DNA of 35,293 nucleotides from Candidatus Poribacteria bacterium (lineage in GTDB: Bacteria; Poribacteria; WGA-4E; WGA-3G), in NCBI GenBank assembly GCA_022824265.1, contig JAJEAG010000023.1, positions 1 through 35,293 on the forward strand, read 5' to 3'. Shown here one piece after another: positions 27,869-35,293 of this stretch (position 1 is the first letter of the stretch; each line of letters opens with the position of its first letter). The notes under the pieces are model-generated. The model searched no databases and had not been told where the DNA came from. It saw nothing but the letters and a program-made list of their open reading frames with translations. The translations under genes and the position numbers were made by a program.

Positions 27869-28171
27869 ATGAAAAGAATTTGGATTTCTCAAGTTATTCT
27901 AATCCCACTGTTATTGTATGCACTAAATCCTAGTAATCCATACGTATACTACATTATTCTACGATGGACTTGCTTTTTAGCATTTCTATATCTCACAATC
28001 CGCGCTTTAGGGATAGGTAAACTCAGTTGGTCTATTGTTTTAGTGGTAATGGCAATCATCTACAATCCAGTCATTAAAATCTTCGCATCACGCGAAATAT
28101 GGAACATCATCAATCTAGGTACAATTGTTATTGCCATAGCATCTATTTTCGCACTTAAGTATGATAAATAG
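27869..28171 (+). CDS. Small membrane protein, four predicted helices
   Basis: The 100-residue hydrophobic protein has helices at about 5-20, 27-46, 52-70 and 78-97. The conserved-looking words are PYVYYIILRWTCFL and VVMAIIYNPVIKIFASREIWNIINLG. The layout YY-LRW...NP...W-II-N resembles small uncharacterised bacterial membrane proteins of about 100 residues that I associate with DUF6804, a weak assignment from memory. It begins one base after the HNH nuclease stop and probably depends on that gene's translation. No terminator is evident in the 110 bp that follow before the opposing RNase J gene. Confidence 0.7.
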   Translation: MKRIWISQVILIPLLLYALNPSNPYVYYIILRWTCFLAFLYLTIRALGIGKLSWSIVLVVMAIIYNPVIKIFASREIWNIINLGTIVIAIASIFALKYDK

Positions 28172-28281
28172 TGTCATATTTTAGGTAGATTTTACGAAAC
28201 CCATCAGGTCCAGACTGTGGATAATTGTTTTTTAATTTAACGACTTGTAATCCATGATTTATAACTACTAAATTGGCAATC

Positions 28282-29946
28282 CTAAACCCGCATTACAACG
28301 GGAAGAACTAACGGACTTCTTTGCATCTGCTTGGCGAAAAACCTACGAAGTGCAATTCTTATCTCCTCCTGAACAATTTCTGTCTCTTGCTTCTGTTCGT
28401 CAGTTAGTCCTTCAATGACACTCCGGGTTATATCTTTTGCTTCAGTAACAAGGTCCTCCGAATCGTCCATGTATACAAAACCGCGAGAAACAATCTCAGG
28501 TTCAGTTGCAATCGCATCACCATCGCTATGCAAAACAATAATCGGAATGACCATGCCGTCTTTTGAAAGTTGGATACGATCCCGTAGAACAATATCCTCA
28601 AGTTCAATTTCCGGTTTGCCATCAACCAATACCCTACCAGATCTTCCTTGACGTTCAAATACTTCACAGGATTCCTGTGTAAGACATATAAGTTCACCGT
28701 CCTCCGCGACCTTTATGTTAGGACGAGGAATACCAACTGATTCCGCGAGTTCTGCATGCCGCACAAGGTTCTGATATTCACCATGAATCGGAACAAAAAA
28801 CTTTGGCTGTAGCAAATTGATCATCAGTTTCAGGTCTTCACTTGAACCGTGTCCAGAAACGTGTACATTTGCATTACGTTCATGGTATATCTTGGCACCG
28901 CGTCTAAGTAGGTGGTTTATTACATTTCCAACAGATTTTTCGTTACCGGGAATGATTCGTGCAGATATTACAACTGTATCGTTAGGTTCTACCTTCAAAA
29001 AAGGGTGATTATCAAGTGCCATCAATGCCATCGCAGAACGCGGTTCTCCTTGACTACCTGTGCTTAGAATAACTATTTCATGCGGTTTGAACATAGCTGC
29101 ATCACGGGCATCAATAAGATAATCAAGATTCATTTTTAAATGTCCGAGTTCAGTAGCAGTGCGGACATTGTTTACGAGTGAACGACCCGTAACTGCAACA
29201 AGTCTCCTATGTTTCAATGCTAAATCTATAAATTGTTGCAGACGATGTATACTGGAGGAAAAAGTACATAGGAATAGTCTCTGCTCTGTTTTTTGAAAGA
29301 TGTTATCTATTGAATCGTATATACTGCGTTCTGAAGGTGTTTGACCTTGCCAATTGGCGTTTGTACTGTCAGACAGTAATAGATGAACTCCTTCAGAACC
29401 TAACCGTGCTAATGTTTGAATATCGGTCAACTTTCCATCAACAGGTGTTCCATCAAACTTGAAATCTCCTGTATGGACAACAACACCCACTGGTGTTTGT
29501 AGAGCGATTGCAACCGAATCTGGGATACTATGTGTTACGTGAATGAACTCAGCAGAAAAATCACCTAAGTCTACTTTGTCTCCTGGTGAAATCACATTTA
29601 AGTCCGCTTCAGTTAACACCCCATATTCTTTCAATCTACCACTTGCAATGGATAGCGTAAGATGCGTTCCGTAAACTGCTACATCTAACTGTTGCAGTAC
29701 GTATGCTAAAGCCCCGATGTGATCTTCGTGTCCATGCGTAAGAAGTATAGCTCGAACTTTTTCTTTTTGTTCAACGAGGTAGTGAATATCCGGAAATATT
29801 AGATCAACACCGGGCATATCAGCATTCGGTAACATGAAACCTGTATCAACGACAACAATGTCATCCTCGGTTTCGTAGACCATCATGTTGAGACCAAATT
29901 CACCTAACCCCCCTAATGGGATTATTGATATATTTTCTTCTGACAT
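28282..29946 (-). CDS. rnj: Ribonuclease J
   Basis: With ATG 29946 the protein has 554 residues, the usual RNase J size; an in-frame start at 30039 would add 31 unrelated hydrophobic residues. The family start IIPLGGLGEFGLNMMVYE follows directly. The metallo-beta-lactamase motif is THGHEDHIGAL with ligands His71, His73, Asp75 and His76. Then come IPDSVAIALQTPVGVVVHTGDFKFD, LLSDSTNANWQG, the beta-CASP element STGSQGEPRSAM, HVSGHGSSEDL, and PIHGEYQNL before the C-terminal domain. It degrades and matures RNA with 5'-exonuclease and endonuclease activity. It is monocistronic here, between the HNH pair (convergent) and a repeat-rich spacer. No terminator is clear. Confidence 0.94.
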   Translation of the reverse strand: MSEENISIIPLGGLGEFGLNMMVYETEDDIVVVDTGFMLPNADMPGVDLIFPDIHYLVEQKEKVRAILLTHGHEDHIGALAYVLQQLDVAVYGTHLTLSIASGRLKEYGVLTEADLNVISPGDKVDLGDFSAEFIHVTHSIPDSVAIALQTPVGVVVHTGDFKFDGTPVDGKLTDIQTLARLGSEGVHLLLSDSTNANWQGQTPSERSIYDSIDNIFQKTEQRLFLCTFSSSIHRLQQFIDLALKHRRLVAVTGRSLVNNVRTATELGHLKMNLDYLIDARDAAMFKPHEIVILSTGSQGEPRSAMALMALDNHPFLKVEPNDTVVISARIIPGNEKSVGNVINHLLRRGAKIYHERNANVHVSGHGSSEDLKLMINLLQPKFFVPIHGEYQNLVRHAELAESVGIPRPNIKVAEDGELICLTQESCEVFERQGRSGRVLVDGKPEIELEDIVLRDRIQLSKDGMVIPIIVLHSDGDAIATEPEIVSRGFVYMDDSEDLVTEAKDITRSVIEGLTDEQKQETEIVQEEIRIALRRFFAKQMQRSPLVLPVVMRV

Positions 29947-30180
29947 ATCTCCATCTCTAATGACATAGTTTATAACAAGATTTATCACAACTAATGTGGT
30001 TGTGTGAATAGTATTAATGATAACAGATTTTATGTCCACATTCCAGTAAATCCACGATTATATTGGTTAATTTAGTTTTCGATTTTACTGGTGAATTTTA
30101 TCACAGATGCTAATACTATAAATTTGTCTGTAGGTCAGGCGAGTGTAGTAACCTCCGACATGTTCTGTCAGAGATCATAG

Positions 30181-30262
30181 AAACCACAGAAAAAACCTCT
30201 TCCTCCCGTGTTTTCAGCGTCTTCCGCGCCTTCAGCGATTCAGACAACAAAAAACTGAAAAC
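30181..30262. repeat. Degenerate interspersed repeat, copy b
   Basis: It contains AACCACAGAAAAAACC and TTCAGCGATTCAGACA, words shared with 26109-26159 and 30828-30938. A TCAGAGATCATAGAAA segment just before it also resembles 4172-4187. Confidence 0.45.
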
Positions 30263-30450
30263 TGAAAACTACACCAAACATACATGAAACATATTGTTCC
30301 AACTTCCACAAACCCTTCTATCTCCTCCCAATACCCGTTATACTACTACCACTATGAAACACAAAAACCCACTACACCCCACATTCACACCAAAAACCCT
30401 CACACGTCACCCAAAAAACATCAACCCAAAACCGACCAAAATCAAGCAAA

Positions 30451-30580
30451 TAAAAAACGCACAAAAATGAAAATATCAAAATTTTCGAAATACCCTATAA
30501 ACCCAGTACCAGACTGGTATAACCCCAAATATCAAAACGCACTAATGTGCGAAAAACAGCCGTTTTTTGTGCGTTTTTAG
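30451..30580. repeat. 130-bp unit with inverted TAAAAAACGCACAAAAA ends
   Basis: TAAAAAACGCACAAAAA at 30451-30467 is matched by inverted TTTTTTGTGCGTTTTTA near 30563-30579, with a one-base slip. Inside are a CGCAC-TAAT-GTGCG hairpin (30538-30551) and a GAAAAAC/GTTTTTT stem. The middle (AAACCCAGTACCAGACTGGTATAAC) resembles AAACCCAGACAGGGACTGGGATAAC near 410-434. Confidence 0.5.
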
Positions 30581-30827
30581 AAGGAGCAAAAACCGATGTA
30601 TTTACAAGCAAAGGACAAACAATTCGCCGTCAAATCTTACGCAAAATTCATGACACGCAAACAAGCCACAACAACCATAGTAAAAAAATCATACAAAACA
30701 ACAAACCACACCATACACCATAAACCCCATACCCATCGTAGGGGTGAGGTCACCTCGTCCGTCTTCTCACATCAGCCTCGTAGGTCGGAGCGAGTTTACG
30801 ACCTACGACATGTTTATTGTCTGTATC

Positions 30828-30938
30828 ACAGAAACCTCAGAGGACACGGAAAACCGCAAATAAATGGTATTTTCAGTGTCTTCTGTGGTATCAACGTCTT
30901 CTGCAATTCAGACAGGAAAATCAACAATTAAATGCCTC
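30828..30938. repeat. Degenerate interspersed repeat, copy c
   Basis: ATCACAGAAACC, GTCTTCTG, AATTCAGACAGGAAAATC and AACAATTAAATGCCTC correspond to words in copies a and b. It sits just upstream of the enolase-family promoter region. Confidence 0.5.
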
Positions 30939-30963
30939 TTGTTTCGGAATAGATTTATCTTTA

Positions 30964-30991
30964 CTGTCACTGTGAAACATGTTAGTATAAC
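30964..30991 (+). promoter_or_regulatory. Possible promoter of the enolase-family operon
   Basis: CTGTCA and TATAAC are separated by 16 nt, about 70 bp before the GTG start. The match is moderate. Confidence 0.35.
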
Positions 30992-31060
30992 CTTGATATT
31001 GAAAGTGCAAAAATTATCGTTTTTCTTCAGTATCACATTTGTCAATATAAAGGAGTATTC

Positions 31061-32164
31061 GTGAAAATAAGTCGTATAAAAGCCTATCAAGTTGATCTTC
31101 CACTCCACGAAGGCAGCTATAACTGGTCTGGAGGAAAATCTGTATCTGTATTTGACAGTACTATTGTCTCTGTTGAGACAGATGAAGGGATAACTGGTTA
31201 TGGAGAGGTATGCCCTTTGGGACCATTCTATCTTCCTGCTTATGCTAAGGGAACACGTACAGGAATTGCTGAACTTGCACCTCATCTCATCGGTAAAGAC
31301 CCAACTCAACTCCTACCGCTAAATCAATACATGGATATTGCACTGAAGGGACACCCTTATGTCAAATCTGGTATTGACATTGCGTGTTGGGATATACTGG
31401 GGAAAGTTTCTAACCAACCAGTATGTACACTTCTCGGTGGAAGATATGGTGAGGATTTCATGCTCTATCGTGCGATCTCACAGCAATCTCCAGACGAAAT
31501 GGCGGAAAAAGTCACGACTTATCGTGCAGAAGGGTACCGAAAATTCCAGTTGAAAGTCGGTGGCGATCCAAATACTGATATTGAACGTATTCATGCAGTT
31601 GCCGAATTGATGCAACAAGGAGATGTGCTCATTGCTGATGCCAATACCGGTTGGTTGATGCATGAAGCGGCTCGGGTTGTGCGAGGCGTAAGCGATGTAG
31701 ATGTCTATATTGAACAACCTTGTCTTTCTTATGAAGAATGCCTTACCATACGCCAAAACACTAATCATCCATTTGTTCTTGACGAGACAGTAGACAGTAT
31801 TCATACGTTATTACGCGGACATGCTGACCGTGCTATGGATGTAGTGAACATTAAAATCAGTAAATTCGGCGGACTTACCAAAGCAAAACTTGCAAGAGAT
31901 TTATGCGTGGAACTTGGCGTTGCTATGACGATTGAAGACAGTTGGGGTGGTGATATAACAACCGCTGCGATTGCTCATCTTGCACACAGTACACCGACAA
32001 ATTACCTATTTACTGCTACCGACTTCAACAGTTATGTCACCGTCAGTACTGCAGAAGGTGCACCACAACGAGTCAATGGAAGGATGGCAGCCTCAACACA
32101 ACAGGGTTTAGGAATTGCTCCAGATATGAGTGTGTTAGGAAACGCTGTTGTTAATGTGGAATGA
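31061..32164 (+). CDS. Enolase-superfamily (muconate lactonizing subgroup) racemase/dehydratase
   Basis: The 367-residue protein begins at GTG 31061, 5 nt after AAAGGAG. It has the capping domain at 1-125 and a TIM barrel with the superfamily catalytic set. The KxK position reads Q163-L-K165, so the second Lys is kept and the first is Gln. Metal ligands are Asp193 (IADANTGW), Glu218 (YIEQP) and Asp241 (LDETVDS). Lys265 (NIKISKFGG) lies on the opposite face, and the end-of-barrel EDSWGGD follows. K165 plus K265 fits 1,1-proton transfer or beta-elimination next to a carboxylate. The neighbour is a cyclodeaminase-type enzyme, so a proline-analogue substrate is plausible, such as cis-3-hydroxy-L-proline dehydratase or hydroxyproline betaine epimerase. 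The specific activity is inference. Confidence 0.85.
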   Translation: MKISRIKAYQVDLPLHEGSYNWSGGKSVSVFDSTIVSVETDEGITGYGEVCPLGPFYLPAYAKGTRTGIAELAPHLIGKDPTQLLPLNQYMDIALKGHPYVKSGIDIACWDILGKVSNQPVCTLLGGRYGEDFMLYRAISQQSPDEMAEKVTTYRAEGYRKFQLKVGGDPNTDIERIHAVAELMQQGDVLIADANTGWLMHEAARVVRGVSDVDVYIEQPCLSYEECLTIRQNTNHPFVLDETVDSIHTLLRGHADRAMDVVNIKISKFGGLTKAKLARDLCVELGVAMTIEDSWGGDITTAAIAHLAHSTPTNYLFTATDFNSYVTVSTAEGAPQRVNGRMAASTQQGLGIAPDMSVLGNAVVNVE

Positions 32165-32168
32165 TATT

Positions 32169-33134
32169 ATGAGTATTAGAATTCTCACAGGTTCGGATGT
32201 CCGAAAAGCATTACCGATGCCAAAAGCAATTGAAGCAATACGTCATGCTTATGGTCAACTATCTGCAAACAAAGCAATAGCACCACCACGACAACACATA
32301 TCCTCTGATAAAGGTATTACACTGATAATGCCTGCTTATCTTCCTGAACGGAACGAGTTTGGAATTAAAGTTGTCTCTGTTTATGATGAAAATCCATCTC
32401 ACAATTTACCACGTATCACAGCAACAGTCTTAGTACTTGATCCAACAACTGGTGTGCCTTTAGCGTTTATGGATGGAAGCAGCCTTACTGCCATCCGAAC
32501 AGGTGCAGGTGGTGGATTAGCTGCAGAATTGCTTGCTCGGAAGGATGCAAAGATAGTCGGATTGTTCGGTGCAGGTGTTCAGGCAAGAGCACAATTACAG
32601 GCTGTAATGGCAGTCAGGGATATAACCCACGTCAATCTCATTAGTCGCACACAGACCTCTGCCCAACGACTTGCTACGGAAATATCTGAATGGAACAATC
32701 CACCGAAAGTCAATCTCGTATCCTCCCCGACAGAAGTCGTTGAAGATGCTGATATCGTTATCTGTGCAACGACATCCAGTACACCACTCTTTGATGGGAA
32801 CGATTTAAACGCTGGAACCCATATTACTGCAGTTGGGACGTTTGTACCAGAAAAACGTGAGGTAGACACAACAACCATTAGACGTGCAAACCGAATTGTA
32901 GTAGATTCAAGGAAAGACTGTTTGGAGGAAGCAGGAGACCTGATTATACCAAACGCTGAAGCGGATGCTGAAATCGGGGAAATTGTCAATGGAGATAAAC
33001 CGGGTCGCGAATCAGAAGATGAAATTACATTCTTCAAATCTGTTGGAGTAGCAGTACAAGATGCTGTTGCCGCATCAGTGGTACTTGCAGAGGCGGAAGC
33101 GAAAAACTATGGAACTATCTTTGAACTGACTTGA
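32169..33134 (+). CDS. Ornithine cyclodeaminase / mu-crystallin family enzyme (possible pyrroline-2-carboxylate reductase)
   Basis: I chose ATG 32169 (MSIRILTGSDVRKALPM), giving 321 residues, the typical family length; an upstream in-frame start at 32148 would overlap the previous gene. The N-terminal substrate domain includes APPRQHI and GIKVVSVYDENP. The Rossmann domain starts at IVGLFGAGVQARAQLQAV (G-x-G-x2-A), with DGSSLTAIRTGAGGGLAAELLA just before it. The C-terminus contains DSRKDCLEEAGDL. Family members include ornithine cyclodeaminase, alanine dehydrogenase and reductases of Delta1-pyrroline-2-carboxylate. Placed 4 bp after an enolase-type enzyme, reduction of Delta1-pyrroline-2-carboxylate to L-proline is the most attractive role. 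Cyclodeaminase activity is the main alternative. Confidence 0.85.
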   Translation: MSIRILTGSDVRKALPMPKAIEAIRHAYGQLSANKAIAPPRQHISSDKGITLIMPAYLPERNEFGIKVVSVYDENPSHNLPRITATVLVLDPTTGVPLAFMDGSSLTAIRTGAGGGLAAELLARKDAKIVGLFGAGVQARAQLQAVMAVRDITHVNLISRTQTSAQRLATEISEWNNPPKVNLVSSPTEVVEDADIVICATTSSTPLFDGNDLNAGTHITAVGTFVPEKREVDTTTIRRANRIVVDSRKDCLEEAGDLIIPNAEADAEIGEIVNGDKPGRESEDEITFFKSVGVAVQDAVAASVVLAEAEAKNYGTIFELT

Positions 33135-33145
33135 GATAAGAAAAT

Positions 33146-33868
33146 ATGATTAAAGCCGTATTTTTTGACCTTGATGGAACACTCTGCGACTCCGATACAG
33201 CATGGCATATAGCGGTTAAAGATACATTTCAACTTTTTCGTAAACATGTGCAAGGTGTTCGGAAGGAGAGCCTTACAAATGCATGGGAAACAGTGCATCA
33301 AAAACTCTTTCAGCAACTTGACGCAGGGAAATGCTCTATGGCTGAAGTAAGAGACTTACGTTTCCAGTGTTTATTTGAAGAACTGAATTTGCCCCAAAGT
33401 CAAATCACAGAAGAACTCAACGAGTTTCTCAGTAAGCGTTACATCACAAGTTTATCTCTTTACGAGGATGTTGCAGTCCTTGAAAAACTACACGCATATC
33501 ATGTCGGTATTATTACAAACGGTGCACACGATGAACATACTGACAGCCAACTTACTAAAGTTCGTTACCTTGGACTAAACGACCATATCCAGTCATTAAC
33601 AATATCTGGTGAAATTGGGATTAGGAAACCGAATTACGAAATCTTCAAAGTGGCTTGTGAACGGGCGGATGTTTTGTTTGAAGAAGCTGTGTTCGTTGGA
33701 GATTCCATTCAAAATGACATTATTGGTGCTAATCGGGCAGGAATGACAAGTGTCTTAATAGACCGAAAATCTGAAATGGTGATTCCTAAAACTGCTAATG
33801 AACGACCTGACTATTCAATATCAAATCTATATGATGTGTTTACATGTATAAAACGAAAACAGACTTAG
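33146..33868 (+). CDS. HAD-superfamily phosphatase
   Basis: The 240-residue protein has complete phosphatase motifs. Motif I is VFFDLDGTL with Asp8 nucleophile and Asp10 acid/base. Motif II is IITNGAH, the conserved Lys lies in GIRKPNYEIF, and the acidic motif is VFVGDSIQNDIIGANRAGM. A helical cap occupies about 15-100. It is of the phosphoglycolate-phosphatase/YjjG type, and the substrate cannot be told. It starts 11 bp after the cyclodeaminase-family gene, so the three form one operon. It may remove a phosphorylated side product or act independently. Downstream, TTGACA and TGTCAA arms (near 33878 and 33898) are a weak inverted repeat, not a convincing terminator. Confidence 0.87.
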   Translation: MIKAVFFDLDGTLCDSDTAWHIAVKDTFQLFRKHVQGVRKESLTNAWETVHQKLFQQLDAGKCSMAEVRDLRFQCLFEELNLPQSQITEELNEFLSKRYITSLSLYEDVAVLEKLHAYHVGIITNGAHDEHTDSQLTKVRYLGLNDHIQSLTISGEIGIRKPNYEIFKVACERADVLFEEAVFVGDSIQNDIIGANRAGMTSVLIDRKSEMVIPKTANERPDYSISNLYDVFTCIKRKQT

Positions 33869-33934
33869 TACGATATTGACAAAATGTTATTTCTTTCTGT
33901 CAAATATGTGGTTTAGATGGTATTCTATTGATAG

Positions 33935-34744
33935 TTACTCAGCTAAAAGATAGTTGATGATCTCTGCAGCAACTTCTCCTTTTGGATTATTCTTATACAG
34001 TGTATGGAATACGATTGCTAATCTGCCACGATCCCCGTCTCGAACAATGATCGGATCTGCTACGGTTGCTTCAGAATCAGTCGCCAATACCTTTTCAGCA
34101 AACCAATCACCTTCAAACTGATTTAATGAGAATGGTCTATCTGATGCAAAATTGTTCAAACTCGGAGTTAATGTTTTACCTTCAGTTGTAACAACCATAC
34201 CAACGTTGTGTTCATAGACATTAATTTCAATATCGGGGATGTCCATTAGGTTTTGCATAGCACCACGTTCATTTGCTTTACCTTCTGAACTGTTATATCC
34301 AAAATAATCTGCGTGATTCAGTATCGTATTGCCATCCGTTGATTCAATCCAGTTTTCAGCGACAGAACCATCGGGTTGTGCATTTCCAGATGGATAAATT
34401 GTGGAAGGTAAAATGCCATATAGAATACATACATTCACGTCGCCATTTGCAGTTGTTTGGATCATCCAGTCCCTTAAGTATTCCTCACTATCTGTAATCG
34501 TCGCTGTAATTCCGTGAGCACCCAATAGTTTTTTGGTCGTTTTTGCTTCAATTATTGCATTTTCCAAAGTTAACCAAGATGCGTTCCCTGTATAAATTAA
34601 CACATCCATCAATGCCTCTACCGGTTCTTCATCGGCTACACTTGGCACAACAGGTATTGTCTTTTTCTGCACTTTTGTGCAACATGCAATTGAGACCATA
34701 CAGCCAATTAGTGAGATAACAACTAACCATCGATATATCAACAT
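33935..34744 (-). CDS. Putative lipoprotein with ThuA/glutamine-amidotransferase-like domain
   Basis: The 269-residue product begins with a short signal sequence (MLIYRWLVVISLIGC). L-I-G-C at 12-15 fits a lipobox; a second candidate Cys pair follows at 21-22. Residues 46-150 read as an alternating strand-helix fold. MDVLIYTGNASWLTLENAI, KKLLGAHGITATITDSEEYLRDW, VNVCILYGILPSTIYPSG and DGNTILNHADYFGY resemble the ThuA-like class I amidotransferase fold from memory; no catalytic triad is obvious. It likely faces the periplasm. Its ATG follows the end of the broken propeller gene, with AAGGAA 9 nt upstream, so it may have been the second gene of that unit. The function is unknown. Confidence 0.65.
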   Translation of the reverse strand: MLIYRWLVVISLIGCMVSIACCTKVQKKTIPVVPSVADEEPVEALMDVLIYTGNASWLTLENAIIEAKTTKKLLGAHGITATITDSEEYLRDWMIQTTANGDVNVCILYGILPSTIYPSGNAQPDGSVAENWIESTDGNTILNHADYFGYNSSEGKANERGAMQNLMDIPDIEINVYEHNVGMVVTTEGKTLTPSLNNFASDRPFSLNQFEGDWFAEKVLATDSEATVADPIIVRDGDRGRLAIVFHTLYKNNPKGEVAAEIINYLLAE

Positions 34745-34749
34745 TTATT

Positions 34750-35037
34750 TTATTCCTTCAGTATAAGTTGTTTTGGGATTATTCGCCGAACTTGACCATT
34801 TACTCCCCCGATTGCAATACTACCATCTGTAGGATGCACAGCAAGAGCATACACCTAACCTGATAGTACTTGAATTTCAACTGATACTTCCACCGAATCA
34901 GGATCAATAATACGTACACTGTCATCTTCACATGCAGCAACAACTTGTGTTAAGTATAGCAAAAATAAAAAATAATAAAAGCGAAAATATATAGAACTGG
35001 TATAACAGAGATATTGAGAAAATACACGAAAAACCAT
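34750..35037 (-). pseudogene. Beta-propeller (WD40-type) gene remnant interrupted by TAG
   Basis: One continuous frame of 96 codons runs from 35037 to TAA 34750-34752 with an in-frame TAG at 34855-34857. Before it the translation reads VVAACEDDSVRIIDPDSVEV...QVLSG, and after it VYALAVHPTDGSIAIGGVNGQVRRI. Together these form a normal propeller blade junction (LSG-x-VYALAVHP), so the TAG replaces a residue where WD repeats usually have His. Only about one and a half blades remain, preceded by a hydrophobic, low-complexity stretch (YFRFYYFLFLLYL). I interpret it as a decayed fragment of a longer propeller gene. Pyrrolysine recoding is conceivable but has no support. Confidence 0.6.
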
Positions 35038-35081
35038 TATTCAGAATATAACAAAGTATGATTATCTAACGAAAATAGAAA

Positions 35082-35293
35082 ATGAGATATAATTTATTAG
35101 AATTGATATTATACATCGCAAAATCTCTTTTCAACAGATACTTGTACAAAAACTTTACCAAACGTTGCGGTGTGAAAGCCCAATGCTTTAAGCTTTGGGA
35201 TGAAACAACGCCAAACGTCTCCATCGTTAAAAAAGTCCTTGATTTTATTCAAGAAATATGGTATAATTATAATGTCAACTGGATAGGAAAGCA
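35082..35293 (+). CDS. Possible partial gene running off the window end
   Basis: From ATG 35082 the frame stays open for 70 codons to the end of the window. I recognise no family; visible words include YLYKNFTKRCGVKAQCFKLW and VLDFIQEIWYNYNVNW. There is no good ribosome binding site, and a sigma70-like promoter lies inside the frame, so the DNA may instead be a leader for a gene beyond the window. Confidence 0.3.
   Translation, partial: MRYNLLELILYIAKSLFNRYLYKNFTKRCGVKAQCFKLWDETTPNVSIVKKVLDFIQEIWYNYNVNWIGK
35239..35267 (+). promoter_or_regulatory. Sigma70-like promoter near the window end
   Basis: TTGATT (35239-35244) and an extended TGGTATAAT (-10 at 35262-35267) are separated by 17 nt. 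The -35 is identical to that of the WD40 gene promoter. It points out of the window. Confidence 0.5.

Larger units (their letters stand above)
29947..31060. other. Repeat-rich intergenic region
   Basis: The roughly 1.1-kb spacer lies between the divergent RNase J and enolase-family genes. Open frames at 30284-30580 and 30596-30931 have biased, low-complexity composition and run through repeat units. The second has an AAGGAG 9 nt before its ATG, so a short genuine peptide (MYLQAKDKQFAVKSYAKF...) cannot be excluded. Repeat content includes GTAGGTCAGGCGAG near 30132, GGGGTGAGGTCACCTCGTCC near 30741, TAGGTCGGAGCGAGTTTACGACCTACG near 30781, and the elements listed separately. Confidence 0.6.

Noticed and set aside
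29947-30039. Extended N-terminus of RNase J
   Set aside because: The extra 31 residues are unrelated to the family, whose start is MSEENISIIPLGG; the shorter form has the standard length.
30284-30931. Two open frames as small genes
   Set aside because: Both run through repeat units with biased composition. Only the second has a plausible ribosome binding site, and its C-terminal half is clearly repeat DNA, so I mention it only under the intergenic entry.
32148-32168. Longer start of the cyclodeaminase-family gene
   Set aside because: It would overlap the previous gene. ATG 32169 gives the usual family N-terminus.
33876-33905. Terminator after the HAD phosphatase
   Set aside because: The TTGACA/TGTCAA arms are short, the loop is 16 nt and there is no following U run.
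1-35293. CRISPR arrays, tRNA or rRNA genes
   Set aside because: I found no regularly spaced direct repeats with spacers, no cloverleaf-like sequence and no rRNA signature in the gene-free stretches.

Overview
The window is AT-rich DNA from an uncultured diderm bacterium. It encodes outer-membrane TonB-dependent receptors, lipoproteins, RNase J and leucine biosynthesis. The intergenic DNA is full of palindromic units such as GTAGGTCAGG...CCGAC and GGGGCGAGG...CCTCACCCC. The gene mix and these units remind me of Poribacteria-like marine bacteria; this is an inference from memory and was not tested by any search.

Layout. 1-1221: gene-poor DNA packed with palindromes and small inverted-repeat elements. 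1222-10924 (+): three tandem paralogous TonB-dependent receptors followed by a CBM9-like/DUF5916 outer-membrane protein; a nested stack of small mobile elements separates receptors 1 and 2. 10925-23064 (-): seven tandem paralogous genes, each interrupted at the same place by an in-frame UGA. 23143-25853 (-): a HAD hydrolase, leuD and leuC, upstream of the array in the same direction. 26238-28171 (+): a seven-bladed WD40 protein, an HNH nuclease and a small membrane protein. 28282-29946 (-): RNase J. 29947-31060: repeat-rich spacer. 31061-33868 (+): an enolase-superfamily enzyme, an ornithine cyclodeaminase/ketimine-reductase-type enzyme and a HAD phosphatase. 33935-35037 (-): a lipoprotein and a broken beta-propeller fragment.

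Main result. The 12-kb array reads as seven bacterial homologues of selenoprotein N (SELENON/SEPN1), a family known mainly from animals. Each has the motif (S/A)-C-U-G-(S/T)-G-(K/R)-x-L-R, where U is UGA. Each UGA is followed after exactly 17 nt by a 6-bp hairpin with loop AGGT or AGTT. Its position and loop G fit a bacterial SECIS element, and one copy shows compensatory stem changes. The codons between UGA and the hairpin vary mostly at silent positions, as expected if they are translated. Ordinary stop-codon rules would split the array into 14 half-genes. Each protein also carries one or two copies of a C-terminal beta-rich domain of about 120 residues that, as I recall it, human SELENON lacks.

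How genes may work together. leuC-leuD-HAD-selN7...selN1 could be one long transcript from a strong sigma70-like promoter upstream of leuC, with a second promoter candidate between selN copies 5 and 4. The enolase-type and cyclodeaminase-type enzymes could together convert cis-3-hydroxy-L-proline to proline. No selA, selB, selC or selD, no tRNA and no rRNA gene was recognised here, so the Sec machinery must be elsewhere if the recoding is real.
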